Below, one piece after another: positions 25,325 through 34,300 of a DNA stretch of 64,000 bases. Under the pieces are notes generated by a model. It did no database searches, was not told the DNA's origin, and saw only the letters and a list, made by a program, of their open reading frames with translations. The first letter of the stretch is position 1. Every line of letters begins with the position of its first letter. A program made the position numbers and the translations under genes. This DNA comes from Ignelater luminosus. Its lineage: Eukaryota > Arthropoda > Insecta > Coleoptera > Elateridae. The stretch is taken from assembly GCA_011009095.1 (NCBI GenBank), contig VTPC01000842.1, positions 658,655 through 722,654 of the forward strand, written 5' to 3'.

Positions 25325-28300
25325 AGAACTTCAAGTATTTGAAGTTGCAACTCATAAAAGTTCATAGAAAAGTAATTTGAGTCACCTTTAGAAAAGAAAA
25401 CATGTAAAGGGTTTTCCAATAAGAGGTGTTATTTTGAATAGCCCGCTATTTCGGTAGATGTCACTTTTGAAGCTATCATTTTTTGACATTTGACAAGTAG
25501 AAACTACGCCATTAATAAATATGGAACGATACACGCTTCAACAACGCATTGAAATTATTAAAATTCACTATAAAAATGCTGAAAATTTGGCAGAGACGGT
25601 TCGTAAAACTCGAACATTTTTGGGTCACCGTGAAGCACCTTGTCGGACCGCAATACAGAAATTGGTGAAAAAATTCGAGCTCTTGGGACAAGTTAGTGAT
25701 GTGAAGAATAAAACCCGTGCACGTCGCTCAAGAACAGCCGAGAATATTGCTGTTGTAGCCGAAAGTGTTAAAGAAAACCCAGGTTTGTCCATTCCTCGTC
25801 GTTCTTTGGAATTAGCCATTCCACAAACGTCATTACACCGTATTTTGCATAAAGATTTGGGTCTTAAGGCTTATAAAGTCCAGTTAACACAAGAACTCAA
25901 GCCGGCCGATCATCAACAACGTCGTGTCTTTGCTGATTGGGTCGTTGAAATGCATGAAAATGATCCAGAATTCCATCGAAAAATCATCTTGAGTGATGAG
26001 GCCCATTTCCACCTCGGTGGCTTCGTCAACAAGCAAAATTGTCGGATCTGGGGCTCAGAAAATCCAAGAGTTATTGTTGAAAAGTCTCTCTATCCTCAAC
26101 GTGTGACTGTTTGGTGCGGTTTATGGTCCGGCGGAGTCATTGGACCTTACTTTTTCGAAAATGAGGCTGGAGCAACAGTTACGGTGACTGGATTGCGCTA
26201 TCGAGAGATGATTAACGATTTTTTATGGCCGGAATTGGATGGTATTGATCTGGACAACGTTTACTTTCAACAAGACGGCGCTACGTGCCACACAAGCAAC
26301 GAAACCATTGATCTTTTACGGAAAAAGTTTCCGGACCGTGTTATCTCTCGAAGAGGTGATCACAATTGGCCACCGAGATCTTGTGATTTAACACCTTACG
26401 ACTTCTTTCTTTGGGGCCACGTGAAAGAGAAGGTCTACGCCAACAGCCCAGCGTCGATTCAAGACCTCAAAGATGGAATTCGTGAGGCTATCGAGGACAT
26501 AGGGCAGCCACTTTGCGATTTGGTTATGGAAAATTTCATGAAAAGGATATTGTCCTGTAAGCGTGGTCGTGGTGGTCATTTGCCTGATGTTATTTTCCAC
26601 TATTAACGGCATACCTTCCTCTTTATAATGAAATAAACATCCGATCATTTATATTAAAAAATGGCACTTTTCTTTGAATATCAAAATAACACCTCTTATT
26701 GGAAAACCCTTTAGAATGAATAGAAGCCGGTTTTTCAATACTAGTTAAACCTTTAAACTAAGTTCAGGTTTTTGAATAGAGTTCAGAGTTAAAGATGACA
26801 TATTTTTCAATCAAAGATCAACTATTGAACACAGTTCAATTCTGAACCGCCATCTTTTTGGCTTTAAACTCGAATTCAGCACTGAACTGATAAACATAAC
26901 CTAAAAATTCGTTGTGAGGTAGTTACTGTATTTGTGTTCTTTTGTAATATTTTTCAAAACTCTAATACACTGCTGTATTCCTAATGTTGTAATTACCTTT
27001 GAAATAACCTATCATAAGTAGGATAGTGCCATTAAAAATTTGCAAGTAGAGGGGGAGGTACATAAGGGGTTGCACTTACACTTATTCTATAGCTATAAAA
27101 AAGTGTCCCCCTCCAAATAAAAGTTGATGTGTCTTGGTGTTTTTTGTATTTCCAATAGTTTTTTAACCCAGATATGCTCAATGCCCTGTGAATGTTAGTT
27201 TGTAAATCTAAATTCCACTTAAGTGCAATTTTTTTAAACAATATTTGTTAATCATTTGCATGCAAAAATGGATGAAAAATATGCTGATTGTGGAATTCGT
27301 CTGGATAGGTAGGTTTTAACATAAGATTCTCTAGTTTTTTGTTAAATACAAAGAAAACTGATACAAAATCATAACGTAAACAAGTGTAAGCAAGCGAATT
27401 AATTTATTTAGAAGTTATGAAACTGTAACTTGACACATCCTATATGTAGGATGTTAGGAACACAGACTACTGTTGCTTGCTTTATCAAGAAAATTCATTG
27501 AACTTTTTTTAGGGTTTTTAGGCTTAACCTTACATGACGTTTGAACTATTCTTGAAGAAGACAACATTCCTCAAAATACTCCCACATATTTTCAAGTGGA
27601 TGCAGTTATGTTACAGTCAAAGATTCTGGAGACGAAAAAATAATGAGACCATCAAATCTGCCAGCATCTCAACTAGCAGTACCTGCTGAAATGTATTTTG
27701 ATCACCCTCAAGAGAATGATGATGACCTTGTAAGCAATTTTAATCTGGAAAATGAGATTCTTTTAGCAGGCTTAGTCACAAAGAGTGCCTCACAGTCTAA
27801 GAAGCAAAGAAAATATCATTAAGGTAACCTAACTTTCAATGAAATAAATTAGATAAAACTCTAAAAAAACAGAAGGAACAGCCAATATGCTTTCTGCAAC
27901 AAGATAATTCTACAAATGGCTCGAAGTTTGCAGTCTGATAGTGCCAAGAACAAAAACTGTGATAGTTGTGACATGAACACAAATGTTACTGTGACAAGAG
28001 CTGAAAACATGGAAGTAAATGACACTGAAGATGCAGATACTATAAATTCAAAAGCTAGTTTCAAAGATTTTAGCAGTGATGATCCTTTGATCAATAAAAG
28101 TTATATTCCTTCTTCTTCGGATGCAGAGAGTGGTCGAAATTCAGATAGCCAAAGATTGGAAATCGATAATGAAATAACTGAAGATGAAGCTGTGAGTGAT
28201 GCAGCCGAAGAAGAACAAAGATGCGTAGTAGTGAATGCAAATTCATGGAGTGATGCTACTAAGGGATCGACCACCTTCGACACTTGTCCAGATTCTGCAA

Positions 28301-31300
28301 TGCTGAATTTTGATAGGGAAGCTAAAAAAACTCCAATAACTGACGAATTACTGGACTTGATAGTAAGAGAAACACACTTATATGCACACCAGTGTTTGGG
28401 AAGGGAGAAATTCACAGAGTCAAGACTCAATTCTTGGAGAAAAACTGATTGTGAAAAAATAAGACGATTTCTTTTAGTGTTAGTGATGGACCAATCAAGT
28501 TCCATATGTAAATTTGTATTGGTCAAAGAATAAAATCTTTCAAAATTAATTTATTGCTGAAACAATGACATGCAATAGGTTCCTACTACACATTTCTGTG
28601 ACAATAAACATCCAGATTTGGACAAAGGTGTACAAAGTGAAGCCAATATTGGAAAAAGTGGATGAATCTTTTAAGCATGTGTTAACTCCAGGTACAGTGT
28701 TGGTGATTGACGAATCTATGGTTTCATTCAACAAAGAAAGGTACTACCTTTATTAGATAATTATTATTCGGGTGCCAAATCCCTTTATGAGGAAAAAGTT
28801 ATATATTGAGGCACTTTGAGATCAAACAGACAGGGTATAACAAGGGATTTTTCTACAAAGTTAAAAAAAAAAGGCAAATATATGGGGAACAAAACAGGTG
28901 TCTGACAATTATCAAATGGAAGGACAAAAAAGCAGTTGTTCTAATGTTGACAACAGATCCACAGCACGACACAAGCCTGAAATCATGAAAGGATGAAGAC
29001 ATACATAAACCAAAATGCACCTTGAATTATAACAAGACAAAAAAAGAAGTTGACATTAGTGACCAAATGTCATTTTATCATTCCGTGTTGCGCAAAGGTC
29101 TTAAATGATACAGAAAGCTAGCTTTTGAGATTTTGTTTGGAACATGGGTAGCTTACAACAAAATATCAAAACAGAATTTAGAAGATTGTTAGCTTCTGAA
29201 CTAGCTACACCTAGAGTTTGAAAAGATAATTCTATGCCGAAAAGGGTGGCTCATACATTTATCAAGTCAAATGGCCCGGGAAAGAAAAAAAACGCAGAAT
29301 GTGTCCTACAAGGAACTACACACAACACTTACCAGCCATGAAGTCAACAAAAAAGTCACAAAAGTTACCAGCTTCTGTGAAGATTGCCCAGGAAAACCTG
29401 GTTTATGTCTAGCATGTTTCAATAAAATTCACCAGCTATAAATGACTTTTTGTTTAAGAATTTTGTATTATTTTATTTTTTACTTTATAATTTTTTATTT
29501 TTGCCCGTTTGTTCTGTAAAAACAAACTTGTAACAAAGTAAAATAAATTCAGCTTTGTTTGTATTATTTTATACAAAGTGTTTATAAATGCTTCTAGGTC
29601 CAGTTGGCAATGGAACCTATTTTTTGATGTGCAGCCTTGTTGATTTATTTCAATAACTAATACGTATTTGTTTTCTGTCATTTGTCAATTGCAAATGTCA
29701 CTGTCCTGCATTTGGCAATTTAGTTAATCTTGTGCTGAAATTTGTTGTATTGCTCCACATTTTATTTATTATTTGTTTTTTATTTATTGTTACTTATTGT
29801 TATTTATTGTTTACTAACAACTAATTTCAATTTATTAATTCTTAAAAACGTAAGATTAGGCAACCATCATAACCTGATAGAACTTAATTAATTTGTTTGT
29901 TCTTGATTTTATTTGTTATCTGTCAATGTCAATTTTAACTGTCAAAGTCAAGTGAGGTTAGGAAAAGAGAGGTTAAGAAGTGGTCAATTGTCAATACCAA
30001 CCTAAAAAAAGAAAATTAAAAGAAAAGAAATGAGAAGAGTGAGCTTGAAAAAAAATTAAGATTGTTGATAGAAAGAGAAATAGAGTTGTTGTTTATAATT
30101 TTTATGAAGAAAAGTAAAAATAAAATAAAAATTTATACTTTATGGGTTTATTTTATTTTTCAAACTAAGTAGAATAAACAACAAGAAGGTTATAAAGGAC
30201 GAAATAGGCTGCAGTTACTGGTATTTATGTGTAACACATTTTTTTACTGATCCTTTGGCCAGATCCTTTATAAAATATTATTATTATTTTCTTGAGGTTA
30301 GTATTTATACTGATCTCAACAACAATGATGCAATTCGTGTAATGTGACAAACATTCTAACACATTTATCCTGTTTTTCAAAAGACGGCAAATGCAGTCGC
30401 AAGCATGATTTCACAGCCCACTGGATCCAGAAACATTTATAAACATTTTGTATAACAAAACTATTCCTTTGGGGCAGTTTTGGTTTCCGGAGACTGGCAG
30501 TACTTTGTAGCAAAGTAGCTACAGGAACCTACATCACGAAACTGTAAAAACAATTTTAAAATAATTCTAAATGACAGCGGCAGATGGCTGCATATGCATT
30601 AGAAGACTGTAAGCGCACTACAGGAAAATTCATGATCGATTCTTGATAGCTGATAACGCACCATAAAAAATATAAGAAACTTAGTCACCGCAGTCAATGT
30701 GTTAAAATAAAAGTTTTCAGGCATATCTGGGTTAAAATGAACATACTGTACAGTATGCCCATTTTACAGGTCTTCCCCTGAATGTTTGGGAACAGGCAAC
30801 ACATCTTACAATTCAGAGCCGGCATTTCTTTAAAAAGTTCAACCCTTGTTAATTGAACCATAGTTTGCTGTGAATTTCAAAACTGACAAAAATCAACTGT
30901 TTGACATTTGTTTGGTTATATTTCCTGTTTAACTTCTGCACAAACCTGTTCATTTTGTTTACTTTTTTTTTTGTTAAATAAGTTTTCTTGTTTATTATTA
31001 AATTCTTAAGGTTTTACAATATTTATAATTATTCTTATTGTTTTCTAAAATAGCAAATCTTATTTATAACCTGCATAAAATGAGGTATTTTGACATTGAC
31101 ATGTATTACAGAAAACAAACGATAAACTATTCAAACATGATCCATTTTGTTTCTAAAATTTGTAATTACACAAAGATATCTCTGAATTGTAAGATGTGTT
31201 GCCTATTCTCAAACATTCAGGGGAGGACCCCTAAACTGGGCATTCTGTATATTCATTATAATTGCGTTGCGCCATTTATGATTGTATTTTATTAACATCG

Positions 31301-34300
31301 ATATTCCAAAGCATAGATACAATTTGTAACACAAAAAAGTTACTATACATCTGTAACCAAAATTTTGGTTATGGTTACTTATTGGTTACTGAAAATCTCG
31401 TATCATTATGAAACAGAACTTGGATGAATAATTATCAAATCATAGTTACTTTCAATTCCCAATGATGACAAAACAAAACTAAACCTTCTACTTTTCTACA
31501 AATAACAAAAGAGTAACCAACATAATGTTGACAGTCATTTTGGTAATATTAAACAATTACTGTTTTTTTTTCAGGATGCTTCATAAATATAAAAAACAAA
31601 AGAGTAAACCAAGATTTTGGTTACAACTGGTTATTTACTGAATATACTATAGATAAACAGCTTAAAGAAAAAACTTCTAGTCAAAACACAATATTCTGTA
31701 AAACAAGGTCTCTTTAAATACAGTTTTAACACTAACTACAACAATTAACACACTATAAACTACAAAAAAAGATACACTACACATAAACTACAAAGACAAC
31801 ACCTTCACCAATTCACCATTTAGGAATATTAATAGAAAAATAATTAAACACTATGAGATCGAAAAGATTATGATTCAGAGAGCATAACTAGTGCATCACG
31901 ATTGACAAGATTGATTTCAAAATACAGCAGCAGGTTAGAAGTTATCTAACCTCATATTGACAATTAAATTAAATGTCAGATTGTCATATTATGTATGATA
32001 AAATGATTTCAAGCAGGAAATTTAATATAAATTGAAACAAAATGGCATTTGGTTCAAAAAAAAAATGAAAACTGAAAACTAAAATGATACAACTTGAATA
32101 ATTCTAAAAATGAGACTGCAAAATTTACTGACACTTGATATGTCACTGTCACATCTTTAGAACTAATATTATCAATCATGCTGGACTAGTCACAACCTTT
32201 TCGATCTCGTGGTATAATAATGAAAACAGAAACCTAACCTATAATTTTTAAAAGTAAGGCATGCATGAATATAGTTGATCCTTATTCATGTGAAATTAGC
32301 TCATATCTTGTTTGAAAAACCCATTTGACGTAGGACTAAGATCAAACGGGGATCTGAGTTAACCTGAACTTAGGTTTAAACTAGTATTGAAAAATCAGCT
32401 TGTCTTCAATGTTCTTCAGTGTTTAAGGCTTTTGTTTTTGAAAGTTGTTAGATAAAAACAATTTTTTACATTTTAGCATAACTTCGTATCGGTTCTTTCT
32501 AAATAAGTAATTTGTTTTAGTGTTCAATAAAACAGAAAAACGACATCTTTAATGAATTACATTTAGACAGAAACAATTTCCTAACATGCAAATTAATTTC
32601 TTCGATACGTGTTGTTAAAATACCCATCATTCAAAATTATTATACACAGTTAATGATAAATGAAACAGGACATGCAATATTATGAAAATTAAATTGTAAA
32701 AACATACTGTTCAGGGTTGATATTCTTCAACCACGCAGACTTAAGTGCATCTTCAGCGGTAATACGTTTTTCAGGATCCAATTCCAACATTTTATCCAGC
32801 AAATCAAGAGCTGATGTGGGCATAAATATGAATTCTTCGCGTATTCTCCTTCTGTGCAACTTCATGGGCTTAAGCGTATGAAAAAATGGTAATTTTATAA
32901 CGGAAGGCCACACTGCAGGAGTAGGAGTACCGCACAGTCTGGAGATCCTTTCCAGCTGCATCATTTCAGCATTTGCCTAAAATGAAAAATGTAACATTCC
33001 CATTCGAGACATTCAAGTTTACTAAGCTTACTTGGAATAATGGTCTTTTTAAGAACAATTCTCCTAGAATGCACCCACAACTCCACACATCAATTGCAGG
33101 TCCATAACGCTCCTCTCCTAATAACAATTCCGGTGGTCGATACCATAAAGTAATTACCTTATTAGTATACGGTCGTTGTCGATCCTCAGCATTATATAAA
33201 CGTGCCAAACCAAAATCTCCTAATTTTACTTCGCCCCTATTAAAACAATCATCATAAAATACTTAAAAAAAGTTGTAATTTACAAAACTTACTTATTATT
33301 CATTAATATATTACTACACTTAATATCTCGATGTAAAAAGTTTTTCTTATGACAATAATTTAATCCATCTAAAAGTTGGCGCATTATACAAGCATTATTA
33401 AGTTCATTAAAATCAACCATTCCGGACTCTAACAGACCCATTAAATCATGATCCATATATTCAAAAACAAGGTAAAACGAACCTTTATCCTACAATATAA
33501 AAACAATCATAAAAGACAAATAATCACAATGAAGTTTTATCTCAAATTACCTTCCTAAAGTCTACAGCATCTTGTTTATCAGTCACTATTTCTCTCAAAT
33601 TAACTATATTCTTGTGATTTAGTTGCCTCAAGATTTTTATTTCTCTCACGGCAGTAATTGGAAAGCCTTCTTTTTCATTTTCTAACCTTACTTTTTTAAG
33701 AGCAACCAATTCACCAGATTGCAAATCTCGAGCTTTATAAACTTGCCCATAAGTACCTGTGTTTAATAAAACAAATTAGAAAAACTCAGAAATAAAACAA
33801 ATAAATACTGACCTTCTCCTATTTGTGCAATAACCTCAAAGACATCCACACAACGTTCGCCCCAATCTCTTCCCATATTGATATTCCGAGAACCCTTACG
33901 TTTCAAGATTTTTGGCCTTTTCACTTTTGGTTTCGGTAAAGGTCTCACTTTTTCTACCGTTTTATTTACAGATTGTCTAGGTGGTGTACCGATTATGTCT
34001 TCGTCACCACTGAGCTCCTCTGTTCCAGGTACTACTGTAAGCAGCATACATACAGAATGATTAAAACTGAAACATTCAGAAAGAATACATCAACAGCAAA
34101 TGAAGTGAGATTATGGGATGTGGCAAAAAATTAAAAGATTAAAAAAAGTTTCTCTATTATTTTTACAAAACATTTTAAAGTAAAACACACCTGGAGGCAT
34201 TGGAAGATTCATAATACTCTTCCTAGGTGGTGTCTTAGGTTTTGGCGGTGGAGGTGGAGGACTAGGTGACCTGCTTGGTGGTGATTCGATCACTTCCAAA

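Noticed and set aside
26388-26648. Minus-strand frames overlapping the mariner transposases (also 57675-57935, 25625-25819, 56912-57106)
   Set aside because: Shadows of the well-supported plus-strand transposase genes.
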